Shown here piece after piece: positions 9,549-18,285 of a DNA stretch of 64,000 nt. The position numbers were made by a program, and so were the translations under genes. This stretch comes from Pseudonocardia sp. 73-21 (GTDB lineage Bacteria; Actinomycetota; Actinomycetes; Mycobacteriales; Pseudonocardiaceae). The notes under the pieces were generated by a model, which saw nothing but the letters and a program-made list of their open reading frames with translations, made no database searches and had not been told where the DNA came from. Within the stretch, counting starts at the first letter, position 1. Each line of letters opens with the position of its first letter. The stretch is from assembly GCF_001899645.1 (NCBI RefSeq), contig NZ_MKVV01000060.1, positions 1-64,000 of the forward strand, given 5' to 3'.

Positions 9549-9635
9549 ACCGTCCGGCGGGGTTCGCAGAGCTCGCGGGGCGCACGGATTCGACGCGGTC
9601 CGAGCGGAGCCGTGCGGACCGGTTCGCCGGACGGT
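9549..9635. repeat. nested inverted repeats downstream of hupB
   Basis: An 11-bp perfect inverted repeat (9549-9559, ACCGTCCGGCG, with 9625-9635) encloses two mutually exclusive stems: GCACGG (9582-9587) with CCGTGC (9610-9615), and CGGTCC (9596-9601) with GGACCG (9616-9621). It could be a bulky hupB terminator or 3' end, or a structured RNA. Confidence 0.4.
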
Positions 9636-9840
9636 GAGTTGCCGGTGGCGCAGCATGGCCGGTCGGGGCGTGGGGTGATCGCGATCGTCCGCACGGCATC
9701 GTCCTCGTCGGGGCGACGGTGTGCGACGCGCACTGATCACGATGGGTCCGGAGCAGCCGGCCCGCGACGAGATGGGCGGTCCGGGTCGGCGGGCACATCC
9801 GCCATCGCGACGTGCGGGCGCGTGCCGTGCAGTGCCGGCT

Positions 9841-9896
9841 GCGCCTCCTGCGCTGCGCCTCCTGCGCTGCACGACCTGCGCTGCACGACCTGTGCC
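9841..9896. repeat. four tandem copies of a 14-base unit
   Basis: Units at 9841-9854 and 9855-9868 are identical (GCGCCTCCTGCGCT). Units at 9869-9882 and 9883-9896 are a variant (GCACGACCTGCGCT, then one with two changes). No reading frame covers it convincingly. Confidence 0.7.
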
Positions 9897-9977
9897 GCTA
9901 CTGAACTGTTCCGGCCGCGTCGTACCGCTGGAGCCGTGGTACCAGGCAGTCCCGGGGCACCGTCCGGGCTGTCGGGG

Positions 9978-10904
9978 TCAGCCCGTCGGGCGTGCGTAGT
10001 GGTCGGCCCCGCGCAGATCCGGCCCGTCGAAGGTCAGGACCCAGGTGCTGGCCTTCCGGGCGGGCACGTCGTCGGGGTCGACGCCCAGCCGGTGCGGTGA
10101 GGCCGCCGCGAGCGCCGCGACCACGTCCGGGATCACGCCGCCCTGGCTGCACACCACCGTGACGCCCGGGGCGGCGGCCAGCTCGCGCGCGCGGGCCAGG
10201 CCGGCGTCGGGGTCGTCCCAGTAGCCCTCCTCGCCGAGCAGCGGCTCGCCGGACACCGGGACGCCGAGCGTCGCCGCCAGGGGGGCCACCGTCTCGCGGC
10301 ACCGCACCGGTGGGGCGCTGAGCACGCGGTCGGGCCCGAACAGGCCCAGCAGGGTGGACACCTGCAGCGCCTGCTCGCGCCCGGAGCCCGAGAGCGGACG
10401 CAGCCCGTCGTCGCCGTCCCACTGGCTGCGGCTGCCGGCGCGCGCGTGGCGCACCAGCACCAGCGTGGATGTCGCCACGCCGCGGCGGACGAAGCGGCCC
10501 AGCACGTCGACGTCCCGGCGGTAGGACAGCAGCCCGCCGGCCTTGTCGGGGGCGACCCAGCGCAGCTCGTCGGTCTCGTCGTTCGCGGAGAACCCGGGCC
10601 CGTCCGCGCCGTCCACGGCCTGCGCCGACCAGTAGCGGACGAGCTTCGGTCCCTCGGGCACCTCGTAGTGGACGTCGCCGAGCACCGGGCCGAGCCGGCA
10701 CCGCCATCCGGTCTCCTCGGCCACCTCCCGGACGGCGGCGAACGGCATCGTCTCCCCGCGGTCGAGCTTGCCCTTGGGGAACGACCAGTCGTCGTAGCGC
10801 GGGCGGTGCACGAGGGCGAGCTCGGTGCCGGACTCCGAAGCGCGCCACAGCACGGCTCCGGCCGCACGGACCGACACCGGCCGCGGCGCAACGGTCGAGC
10901 TCAC
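9978..10904 (-). CDS. mutT1: NUDIX hydrolase fused to histidine phosphatase (MutT1-like)
   Basis: A 308-residue two-domain protein. The N-terminal NUDIX domain has GX5EX7REUXEEXGU as [12 protein letters not shown] followed by [11 protein letters not shown] (about residues 45-70). The C-terminal phosphoglycerate-mutase-like domain starts with the RHG-type motif [13 protein letters not shown] (about residues 165-177). This is the layout of mycobacterial MutT1, which acts on 8-oxo-GTP and diadenosine polyphosphates. The GTG start overlaps the ppk stop by 4 bases (GTGA), so the two are translationally coupled. The link to polyphosphate kinase suggests a shared nucleotide/polyphosphate role, which is inference. 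Confidence 0.88.
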   Translation of the reverse strand: MSSTVAPRPVSVRAAGAVLWRASESGTELALVHRPRYDDWSFPKGKLDRGETMPFAAVREVAEETGWRCRLGPVLGDVHYEVPEGPKLVRYWSAQAVDGADGPGFSANDETDELRWVAPDKAGGLLSYRRDVDVLGRFVRRGVATSTLVLVRHARAGSRSQWDGDDGLRPLSGSGREQALQVSTLLGLFGPDRVLSAPPVRCRETVAPLAATLGVPVSGEPLLGEEGYWDDPDAGLARARELAAAPGVTVVCSQGGVIPDVVAALAAASPHRLGVDPDDVPARKASTWVLTFDGPDLRGADHYARPTG

Positions 10905-13294
10905 TCCGCGGCGGCGATCGTGACGGCCGCGCTGCCGCGCGCCTCCGCGGGGGCGAGTGCGTGGCGCAGCATCATCTCGGCCTGGTGGTCGCGCACCGGG
11001 TTGATGCCGGAGTCGGCGGCGGGCGAGGGCTCCCAGGACCCGTCGGCGTGCAGCGTCCAGCAGCGGGTGGCGGGGTCGAGGCAGGAGTCGAGCACCTCGC
11101 CGAGCTTGGCCGCCAGCGCCGGGTCCGCGACGCGCAGCAGCACCTCGACGCGCCGGTCGAGGTTGCGGTGCATCATGTCGGCGCTGCCGATCCAGTACTC
11201 GTCGGCCGCCCCGAAGTGGAACACGCGGCTGTGCTCCAGGAAGCGTCCGAGGATCGAGCGGACGTGGATGTTCTCCGAGAGCCCCTCGTGGCCCGGCCGC
11301 ATCGCGCAGATGCCGCGCACGATGACGTCGACCCGCACCCCCGCCTGCGACGCCCGGTAGAGCGCGTCGATCACCTGCTCGTCCACCAGCGAGTTCATCT
11401 TGAGGCAGATGCGCGCGTTCCCGTTGCCCTGACGGTGGGCCTCGATCTCGTCCTCGATGCGCCGCACGATGCCGCGCCGCACGCCGTAGGGCGCGACGAG
11501 CAGGCTGCGGTAGGACGTCTGGCGGGAGTAGCCCGTCAGCGAGTTGAACAGGTCGGTGAGGTCGGCGCCGATCGTCGGGTCGGCCGTCAGCACGCCCAGG
11601 TCCTCGTAGAGCCGGGCGGTCTTGGGGTTGTAGTTGCCCGTGCCGATGTGGCAGTAGCGGCGGATGATCGTGCCCTCCTGGCGCACCACCAGCGAGGTCT
11701 TGCAGTGCGTCTTGAGCCCCACCAGCCCGTAGACGACGTGCACGCCCGCCTTCTCCAGCTCGCGGGCCCAGCGGATGTTGGCCTGCTCGTCGAAGCGGGC
11801 CTTGATCTCCACCAGCGCCACGACCTGCTTGCCGGCCGCGGCCGCGTCGATCAGGGCGTCGACGATGGGGGAGTCGCCGGAGGTGCGGTAGAGGGTCTGC
11901 TTGATCGCCAGGACGTTCTCGTCCTCGGCGGCCTGCTCGATGAACCGCTGCACGCTCGTGGAGAACGAGTCGTAGGGGTGGTGCACCAGCACGTCGCCCT
12001 CGCGCAGGGTGGCGAAGATGCTGCGGGGGGTCTCCCGCTCCGCGAACGCCGGGTGCGTGGCGGGCACGAACGGCTCGTCCTTGAGGTCCGGGCGGTCGAC
12101 CGCGTGCACGGCCCACAGTGCGGTGAGATCCAGCAGGCCGGGCACCGTGACGACGTCACCGGGGTCGACGTCGAGCTCGCGCAGCAGCAGCTCCAGCACG
12201 TGCTCGCTCATCGTGTCGGTGACCTCGAGGCGCACCGGGGGCCCGAACCGGCGCCGGGCGAGCTCGCGCTCGAGCGACTGCAGGAGGTCCTCGTCGCGGT
12301 CCTCCTCCACCTCGACGTCGGCGTTGCGCGTGACGCGGAAGGCGTGCACCTCCGTGACGTCCATGCCGGTGAACAGATCACCGAGGTGGGCGCCGATGAG
12401 GTCCTCGATCGGGAGGAACGTGATGTCCTCGCCGGGGGTGTCGACGCGCACGAGGCGCGGCACGTTGTTGGGCACCTTGACGCGGGCGAACCGCTCGGTG
12501 CGCGCCTCCGGGTCCCGCACGGTGACGGCGAGGTTGAGCGACAGCCCGGAGATGTAGGGGAAGGGGTGCGCGGGGTCCACCGCGAGCGGGGTGAGCACCG
12601 GGAAGACCTGCGCGGAGAAGTAGTCCGACAGGCGCAGCCGCTGGGCCTCGGAGAGGTCGTCCCAGCGCATGATGCGGATGCCCTCGGACTCGAGCTCGGG
12701 GCGGACCTGGTCGAGGAACACCCGGGCGTGCGCCTCGGCGATGGCCTGGCTGCGCGTGGCGATGCGGGCGAGCTGCTCGCGGGGCGAGAGGCCGTCGGCG
12801 CTGCGGACGGCGAGCCCGGTCTCGTTGCGGCGCTTGAGCCCGGCGACGCGCACCATGTAGAACTCGTCGAGGTTGGAGGCGAAGATCGCCAGGAACTTGG
12901 CGCGTTCCAGCAGCGGCTGGCTGTGGTCCTCCGCCAGCGCGAGCACCCGGGCGTTGAAGTCGAGCCAGGACAGCTCGCGGTTGAGGTAGCGGTCGTCGGG
13001 GAGCTCGGAGACCGGGGCCGGAGTGCGGGCGGGCGGGCTCACCGGCACCGCCGCGGCCGACGAGCCGGACGTGCGGGCGTCGGTGGCGGCCGGGGCCGGC
13101 CCGGGCTGGTTGGCGCGGCCGTTGGTCGTGCGCGGGGTGGGGACCTGGGTGCTCGTGCCCGCCGCCGCGCGGGCCGCGGCGTGGACCCGCCGCGTGGAGG
13201 GCCGGGGAGCTCGCCGTTTCGCCTGACCCCTGGCCCGGCCCGATTCCTCCGGTCCGTCGCCGCTGCCCGACTTGCCGTTCACGTCGTCACCCAC
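10901..13294 (-). CDS. ppk: polyphosphate kinase 1
   Basis: At 797 residues this is longer than the usual roughly 700 because of a poorly conserved N-terminal extension of about 100 residues rich in Arg, Ala and Pro. The PPK1 core starts at [18 protein letters not shown] and continues with [16 protein letters not shown]. The autophosphorylated-histidine region is [19 protein letters not shown], near residue 545. The enzyme reversibly makes polyphosphate from ATP. I used the GTG at 13294; internal starts within the extension are possible. The next gene downstream, mutT1, overlaps it by 4 bases. Confidence 0.94.
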   Translation of the reverse strand: MGDDVNGKSGSGDGPEESGRARGQAKRRAPRPSTRRVHAAARAAAGTSTQVPTPRTTNGRANQPGPAPAATDARTSGSSAAAVPVSPPARTPAPVSELPDDRYLNRELSWLDFNARVLALAEDHSQPLLERAKFLAIFASNLDEFYMVRVAGLKRRNETGLAVRSADGLSPREQLARIATRSQAIAEAHARVFLDQVRPELESEGIRIMRWDDLSEAQRLRLSDYFSAQVFPVLTPLAVDPAHPFPYISGLSLNLAVTVRDPEARTERFARVKVPNNVPRLVRVDTPGEDITFLPIEDLIGAHLGDLFTGMDVTEVHAFRVTRNADVEVEEDRDEDLLQSLERELARRRFGPPVRLEVTDTMSEHVLELLLRELDVDPGDVVTVPGLLDLTALWAVHAVDRPDLKDEPFVPATHPAFAERETPRSIFATLREGDVLVHHPYDSFSTSVQRFIEQAAEDENVLAIKQTLYRTSGDSPIVDALIDAAAAGKQVVALVEIKARFDEQANIRWARELEKAGVHVVYGLVGLKTHCKTSLVVRQEGTIIRRYCHIGTGNYNPKTARLYEDLGVLTADPTIGADLTDLFNSLTGYSRQTSYRSLLVAPYGVRRGIVRRIEDEIEAHRQGNGNARICLKMNSLVDEQVIDALYRASQAGVRVDVIVRGICAMRPGHEGLSENIHVRSILGRFLEHSRVFHFGAADEYWIGSADMMHRNLDRRVEVLLRVADPALAAKLGEVLDSCLDPATRCWTLHADGSWEPSPAADSGINPVRDHQAEMMLRHALAPAEARGSAAVTIAAAE

Positions 13295-13357
13295 GCCGGT
13301 GATTGTTACGCACGGAAGGCCTGTCCCGCCTCAGACCTCCACCGTCATCCGAGTGAA

Positions 13358-14011
13358 CTATCTGGCCGGCGCCAGCACGGCCCGCGTGTGCTCGCCCACG
13401 CCGAGCGCGACCGCGAGATCGAGATCGGCGGGGGTGTCGACGTCGCGGCGCAGGCCGGGCCACCCGCCCTCCAGCGGACGCGCCCCGGACTTCTCGTGGA
13501 GCCGGGCCGAGTCCGGGCCGAACCGCGGATCGAGATCATGGCCCGGCGCGGCGAGCAGGAACGTGGTGCCCGTGCCGTCGGCGTCGGGGCTGAAGGCCCG
13601 GCCCCCCAGGTGGAGCGCCGCCTCGACCGCCGCGTCGAGCTCGGAGGGGCGCAGCGCCGGCAGGTCGGCCTGCAACGCGCCGACCGCGCAGCCGGGATCA
13701 CGGGCCCGCAGCAGCGCCGCTCCGTGCGCGTAGGCGCGGTTCAGCCCGCCCAGCGGGCCGTCCGGCACCACCTCGACGCCCAGCGCGCCGAACTGGGCGC
13801 TCACCGCCGGATCCGAGCTGACGACGAGCAGCCGCCGCACGCCCGTACTGGCGAGCACCGCGGCCACCGTGTCGTGGGCCAGGGCGAGCGCCAGGCGGAT
13901 GTGCGCCCCGGCGTCGCCGACGCCACCGTCGGCGGCCCCGCGCAGCCGCGACTTCGCCGCCGTCAACGGCTTGACCGGGACCACGAGATCCACGGCCGGA
14001 TGTGAACTCAC
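13358..14011 (-). CDS. fbiD: F420 biosynthesis guanylyltransferase (CofC/FbiD)
   Basis: A 217-residue nucleotidyltransferase with the N-terminal family signature DLVVPVKPLTAAKSRLRG, a central QADLPALRPSELDAAV stretch, and DGTGTTFLLAAPGHDLDPRFGP split across the last third, all typical of CofC/FbiD. The enzyme activates phosphoenolpyruvate (actinobacteria) or 2-phospholactate with GTP for coenzyme F420. I chose GTG at 14011, the first start giving the family N terminus. The position next to ppk is conserved in mycobacteria. The other F420 genes are not in this window. Confidence 0.88.
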   Translation of the reverse strand: MSSHPAVDLVVPVKPLTAAKSRLRGAADGGVGDAGAHIRLALALAHDTVAAVLASTGVRRLLVVSSDPAVSAQFGALGVEVVPDGPLGGLNRAYAHGAALLRARDPGCAVGALQADLPALRPSELDAAVEAALHLGGRAFSPDADGTGTTFLLAAPGHDLDPRFGPDSARLHEKSGARPLEGGWPGLRRDVDTPADLDLAVALGVGEHTRAVLAPAR

Positions 14012-14376
14012 GCCGCCATCGTCGCACCCGCACGTCCACTGACCCGCCGGTGCGGCGCTCGGCGCTTTCGACCAGTCGAGCTCCTGTCGTCGACGATCTC
14101 GACCCGGAGGGTGATCAGGCGTCCCCGGCGCTCCGGGCGGGCAGAGCACGGCGCCGTGCTCCCCCGGCTCGGGCCACTCGTTCGCGGCGGTCGACACCCG
14201 GTCCGACGCGCCGGCCCGGGCCCCCGGCTGGAACACCGCGTGGTTCGTCCGCCGGCTGCGCAGCGCCCGCAACGCCGACGGGGACCCACGGTGCGCTCCC
14301 GGCCCGGCCGGCACGCGAAGCGGGCGCGCCGCCCCCGACCTGGACCTCCGGCGGCCGGGAAGGAAGACTCAGCGCC
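14012..14376. other. 365-base divergent intergenic region
   Basis: This lies between the divergent fbiD and plsC-like genes. It must carry both promoters. Short frames run through it, but none has a plausible start, ribosome binding site or recognisable product. Confidence 0.5.
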
Positions 14377-15105
14377 GTGATCGATCGCAGAGCGGGCGTA
14401 CGGCGGGAGCCGCGGGGCTTCTGGATCTCCTTCTGTGCGGTCTTCTTCTATCCGATGGGCTGGCTCGCCGGGCGCAGCCGGTTCGAGGAGCGCCAATACA
14501 TCCCCGCCGAGGGTGGTGCGCTGATCGTCGCCAACCACATCTCACACCTCGACCCCGTCTTCACCGGCCTGCAGGTCGAACGGGCCCGCCGGGTGCCGCG
14601 GTTCATGGCCAAGCACAGCCTCTGGCGCACCCCGGTGCTCGGGCAGGCGCTGGCCGGGAGCCGGCAGATACCCGTCTACCGCGAGTCGGCCGACGCCCAG
14701 CAGAGCCTGCGCGACGCCACCACGGCCCTGGGCGAGGGACTGGTCGTGATCATCTACCCGGAGGGCACCATCACCCGCGATCCCGAGGGCTGGCCCATGC
14801 AGGCCCGCACGGGCGTCGCCCGGCTCGCGCTCTCGGTGGACGTCCCGGTGATCCCCACCGTGCACTGGGGCACCCGCGACGTGCTCGACGGCTACAGCGG
14901 CAAGTTCCGGCCGCTGCCCCGCAAGGCGATCACCGTGCGGTGCGGCCCGCCCGTCGACCTCACGCCCTACCGCGGCCGCACCCAGGACGCCGCGCTGCTC
15001 CGGGAGGTCACCGATCTGATCATGGGCCGGGTCAAGGAGCTGCTGGCGGAGGTGCGGGGGGAACCGGCGCCGGCCGAGTTCTTCCGGCGGGGGGCGGCGA
15101 CATGA
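14377..15105 (+). CDS. 1-acylglycerol-3-phosphate O-acyltransferase (PlsC-like)
   Basis: A 242-residue acyltransferase. The catalytic HX4D motif is NHISHLDPV (H-I-S-H-L-D, about residues 51-56), and the substrate-binding motif is [15 protein letters not shown] near residue 125. A hydrophobic segment ([16 protein letters not shown]) near the N terminus anchors it to the inner face of the membrane. It should acylate lysophosphatidate in phospholipid synthesis. The GTG start follows AGGAAG. Its stop overlaps the gpsA start by 4 bases, pairing two phospholipid-precursor enzymes. Confidence 0.9.
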   Translation: MIDRRAGVRREPRGFWISFCAVFFYPMGWLAGRSRFEERQYIPAEGGALIVANHISHLDPVFTGLQVERARRVPRFMAKHSLWRTPVLGQALAGSRQIPVYRESADAQQSLRDATTALGEGLVVIIYPEGTITRDPEGWPMQARTGVARLALSVDVPVIPTVHWGTRDVLDGYSGKFRPLPRKAITVRCGPPVDLTPYRGRTQDAALLREVTDLIMGRVKELLAEVRGEPAPAEFFRRGAAT

Positions 15106-16112
15106 GTCGTGAGGTACGGCGCGTCGCGGTGCTCGGGGCGGGGTCGTGGGGCACCGCGTTCGCCAAGGTGATGGCCGACGCCGGCCGGGACGTCGTGCTG
15201 TGGGCCCGGCGTCCGGAGGTGGCCGCCGCCGTCAACGACGGGCACGTCAACCCCGACTACCTGCCCGGCGTCGCCCTCCCGGGTCTGCTCACCGCCACCA
15301 CGAACGCCGCCGCCGCGCTCGACGGGGCCGACGCCGTGGTGCTCGCCGTCCCGTCACAGACGCTGCGCGCCAACCTCTCGGGCTGGAGCGTCCTGCTGCC
15401 CCCGGGCGCCACGCTGGTGAGCCTGGCCAAGGGCGTCGAGCTGGGCACGCTCAAGCGGATGAGCGAGGTGATCGTCGAGGTCGCCGGCCTGCCCCCCGAC
15501 CAGGTGGCTGTGGTCTCCGGACCGAACCTCGCCCGCGAGATCGCCGCCGAGGAACCGACCGCCACCGTGATCGCCTGCGCCGACCACGAGCGGGCCGTGC
15601 AGCTGCAGCAGGCCTGCACCACCGGCTACTTCCGCGCCTACACCAACACCGACGTGGTGGGCTGCGAGATGGGCGGCGCAGGCAAGAACGTCATCGCGCT
15701 GGCCTGCGGCATGGCGGCGGGGCTGGGCTTCGGCGACAACACCCGCGCGTCGCTGATCACCCGCGGCCTGGCCGAGACCGCTCGGCTGGGCGTGGCGCTG
15801 GGCGCCGACCCGATGACGTTCGCGGGGCTGGCCGGCCTCGGCGACCTGGTGGCCACCTGCTCCTCGCCGCTGTCGCGCAACCGGACGTTCGGTGAGCGCC
15901 TGGGCCGTGGCGAGAGCCTGGCGCAGGCCGAGGCGTCCAACCACGGGCAGGTGGCCGAGGGCGTGAAGTCGTGCTCGTCGATCTGCGCGCTGGGGGAGCG
16001 CCACGGGGTGGAGCTGCCGATCGCCGACGCCGTGCGGAGGGTCTGCCACGACGGCTTCTCGGCGGCGGAGCTGGGCAAGGAACTGATCAGCCGGACGCCC
16101 CGTCCCGAATAA
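15102..16112 (+). CDS. gpsA: glycerol-3-phosphate dehydrogenase [NAD(P)+]
   Basis: This 336-residue cytoplasmic enzyme reduces dihydroxyacetone phosphate to sn-glycerol-3-phosphate for phospholipids. The N-terminal nucleotide motif is [19 protein letters not shown]. The catalytic region contains [14 protein letters not shown] and the helix [21 protein letters not shown] with the active-site Lys, then [13 protein letters not shown]. The length is normal. The ATG at 15102 lies in an ATGA overlap with the upstream acyltransferase. Confidence 0.96.
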   Translation: MSREVRRVAVLGAGSWGTAFAKVMADAGRDVVLWARRPEVAAAVNDGHVNPDYLPGVALPGLLTATTNAAAALDGADAVVLAVPSQTLRANLSGWSVLLPPGATLVSLAKGVELGTLKRMSEVIVEVAGLPPDQVAVVSGPNLAREIAAEEPTATVIACADHERAVQLQQACTTGYFRAYTNTDVVGCEMGGAGKNVIALACGMAAGLGFGDNTRASLITRGLAETARLGVALGADPMTFAGLAGLGDLVATCSSPLSRNRTFGERLGRGESLAQAEASNHGQVAEGVKSCSSICALGERHGVELPIADAVRRVCHDGFSAAELGKELISRTPRPE

Positions 16113-16128
16113 GCGGCGGCTCCGCCGC
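16113..16128 (+). terminator. candidate hairpin after gpsA
   Basis: GCGGCGG (16113-16119) and CCGCCGC (16122-16128) form a tight 7-bp GC-only inverted repeat immediately after the gpsA stop. No T tract follows. It is a weak terminator candidate. Confidence 0.3.
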
Positions 16129-16206
16129 CCGTGCGCGGAAGACGGTGCCCTGGCCCTGATCTCCGCGCACGACCTGTCGGATCGGCCTTCCTCGTCACGC
16201 CGGGGC

Positions 16207-16219
16207 TAGGCTGGCCGCC
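16207..16219 (+). promoter_or_regulatory. leaderless promoter of the trans-sulfuration gene
   Basis: TAGGCT at 16207-16212 matches TANNNT and ends 7 bases before the ATG at 16220. There is no Shine-Dalgarno site. The spacing is identical to that seen before hupB. Confidence 0.5.
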
Positions 16220-17338
16220 ATGATCACGGGCGCCGGGGACGGCACGCGCTGCGTCCACGGCGGGCGCGGCGACGACGTGCTCGGCGCCCCCGTGCACCCC
16301 GGCCCCGTGCTGTCGTCGACCTTCCATCTGGGGCTCCCGGCCGACCCGACGCCGCCCGACTTCTACGGCCGCGCAGACAACCCCACCTGGCGGGCGCTGG
16401 AGGCCGCGATCGGCCTGCTGGACGGCGGCGGGTGCGTGAGCTTCTCCTCCGGCATGGCGGCGATCGCGGCCGTGCTGCGCGTCGGCGCCCCGCGCGGGGC
16501 GCTGGTCCTGCCCTCGGACGGCTACTACCTCGCGCGCGCACTCGCCCACGGTGAGCTGGCGCCGCTGGGCGTCGAGGTCCGGGAGGTGCCGACGGCGGGC
16601 GAGTGGCCCGACGGTGTGCTCGACGGCGCCGGGCTCGTGGTGGTGGAGACGCCGTCCAACCCCGGCCTCGACGTGATCGACATCGAGTGGGCGGCCGGGG
16701 CGGCGCACGCGGCCGGCGCGCTGCTCGCCGTCGACAACACCACCGCCACCCCGCTCGGACAGCAGCCGCTGGAGCTGGGTGCCGACCTGACCGTCGCCAG
16801 CGACACCAAGGCCCTGGCCGGGCACGGCGACGTCGTGCTGGGCCACGTCTCCACCCGGGACGACGAGTTGCTCGCCCGGCTCCGCGAGGCCCGCTCCCGG
16901 GGCGGCGCGATCCCCGGCCCGATGGAGGCCTGGCTCGCCCATCGCGGACTGGCGACGCTCGACCTGCGGCTGGCCCGGCAGGCCGCGAACGCCGCCGCTC
17001 TGGTCGAGGTCCTCCTGCGCCACCCGGCGGTGCGCGACGTGCGCTGGCCGGGCCATCCGGACGACCCGTCGCACGCGGTGGCCGCCCGTCAGATGCGCCG
17101 GTGGAACGGCGTGCTGGGGTTCACGCTGCCCTCCACGGAGGCGGTGGGGGAGTTCCTCGCCGTGTCCCGGTTGGTGGGCTCGGCCACGAGCTTCGGCGGT
17201 CTGCGCACCACGGCCGACCGCCGGCAGCGGTGGGGCGACGACGTCGTCGACGGGCAGGTGCGGCTGTCGGCGGGCTGCGAGGATCCGGCCGACCTCGTCG
17301 CGGACATCCGGGCAGCTCTCGATGCCGTCCGTCGCTGA
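16220..17338 (+). CDS. PLP-dependent trans-sulfuration enzyme (cystathionine gamma-lyase/synthase family)
   Basis: A 372-residue member of the Cys/Met metabolism PLP family. The Schiff-base lysine is K197 in ASDTKALAGHGDVVLGH. Upstream are VETPSNPGLDVIDIE and LAVDNTTATPLGQQPLELG, both canonical, and the PLP-contacting SFSSGMAAIAAVLR lies near residue 75. The family includes cystathionine gamma-lyase, beta-lyase and gamma-synthase, and sequence alone does not separate these. It appears leaderless and monocistronic, converging with a deacetylase gene 22 bases away. Confidence 0.88.
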   Translation: MITGAGDGTRCVHGGRGDDVLGAPVHPGPVLSSTFHLGLPADPTPPDFYGRADNPTWRALEAAIGLLDGGGCVSFSSGMAAIAAVLRVGAPRGALVLPSDGYYLARALAHGELAPLGVEVREVPTAGEWPDGVLDGAGLVVVETPSNPGLDVIDIEWAAGAAHAAGALLAVDNTTATPLGQQPLELGADLTVASDTKALAGHGDVVLGHVSTRDDELLARLREARSRGGAIPGPMEAWLAHRGLATLDLRLARQAANAAALVEVLLRHPAVRDVRWPGHPDDPSHAVAARQMRRWNGVLGFTLPSTEAVGEFLAVSRLVGSATSFGGLRTTADRRQRWGDDVVDGQVRLSAGCEDPADLVADIRAALDAVRR

Positions 17339-17360
17339 GACGAGACGGCGAACTCGCGGG

Positions 17361-18212
17361 TCAGGGGGTGGGGGGTTCCTCGTCCACCGGACCGCTGAGG
17401 TACCACTCCTCCCACCGGTCGTACGCGCCGGCGAGGGCGGCGCGGAAGATCGGGGGGCGGTCGATGGCGGTGATGAACGTGCGGGGCACCGTGCCCGCGG
17501 GGCGGGTCTCCACCGACTGGGCGTAGACCGTGGAGTAACCGGCGCGCTTGGCCTCCAGCGTGGCGGCGTCGGTCCAGTTCTTGGACTGGCCGAACGGGAT
17601 GGCGAACTCGTCGGTGTCGACGTCGAGCATCCGCACCATCCGCTCGCGGGAGACCTCGAGCTCGCGGCGGGCCTCGTCGGGCCGGAGCTTGCCGAAGTCG
17701 CGGTGGGTGACCGAGTGGCTGGCCAGCGTCATGCCCTGGTCCTGCAGCGCGACGAGCCCGTGCCAGTCGAGCACGTGGTCGTATCCCTCCTCGTGGCCGC
17801 CGTCGGCCCACCCGGTGACCACGAACATCGTGGACGGGATGCCGTGGTGGCGCAGGACGGGCGCGGCGTGGTCGAGCACGCTCGTGCAGCCGTCGTCGAA
17901 GGTGAGGGCGAGCAGCTGCTCCTCCGGCCGGGCGAGCACCTGGGCGGGGGTGGCGAAGGTCCACCCGTCGTCGACGGCCATCTGCAGGTGGCTCTCGAAG
18001 TGGCGCGGGCTGACGTCGTTGACCTCCCACTCGGGCGTGCCGATGGAGTGGTAGGCCAGGATGCGGGCCCGCTTGTGCCCCGCGGTGGACGTCCTCGCGG
18101 CGAGAGCCCAGCGCTCCGCGCGCAGGCGACCGTCGACGACGCACCGGTACGCGAACTGAGCAGCGGGCACATCACCCAGCGCACGGCGTACCGACCGCAA
18201 CATGGTGGCCAA
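17361..18212 (-). CDS. polysaccharide deacetylase (NodB-like, CE4)
   Basis: A 283-residue carbohydrate esterase family 4 protein. Motif 1 is LALTFDDGCTSVLD, with the catalytic Asp and metal-binding Asp (TFDDG). Motif 2 is LASHSVTHRDF, with the two metal-binding His (HSVTH). Motif 3 is FAIPFGQSKNWTD. No signal peptide is evident, so the site of action is unclear. It should remove N- or O-acetyl groups from a glycan. It stands at the left edge of the first polysaccharide region and is likely to serve it. Confidence 0.85.
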   Translation of the reverse strand: MATMLRSVRRALGDVPAAQFAYRCVVDGRLRAERWALAARTSTAGHKRARILAYHSIGTPEWEVNDVSPRHFESHLQMAVDDGWTFATPAQVLARPEEQLLALTFDDGCTSVLDHAAPVLRHHGIPSTMFVVTGWADGGHEEGYDHVLDWHGLVALQDQGMTLASHSVTHRDFGKLRPDEARRELEVSRERMVRMLDVDTDEFAIPFGQSKNWTDAATLEAKRAGYSTVYAQSVETRPAGTVPRTFITAIDRPPIFRAALAGAYDRWEEWYLSGPVDEEPPTP

Positions 18213-18285
18213 GCTCAGGTCCTCTCGCGAGTGGATGCGGGTATCGAGCCTACGCAGTAGCCCTGTGGCTCCGCTGAGAGCTCTC

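Larger units (their letters stand above)
9540..9977. other. 438-base non-coding stretch between convergent hupB and mutT1
   Basis: I see no convincing gene here. It holds nested inverted repeats just after hupB (listed separately) and a short tandem repeat at 9841-9896. Since both flanking genes point into it, it probably contains their transcription ends. Confidence 0.5.

Noticed and set aside
10469..14005. Very long open frame (over 1100 codons) on the plus strand opposite ppk and fbiD
   Set aside because: It is antisense to two well-recognised genes and is explained by high GC third positions; its translation is low-complexity and matches no family.
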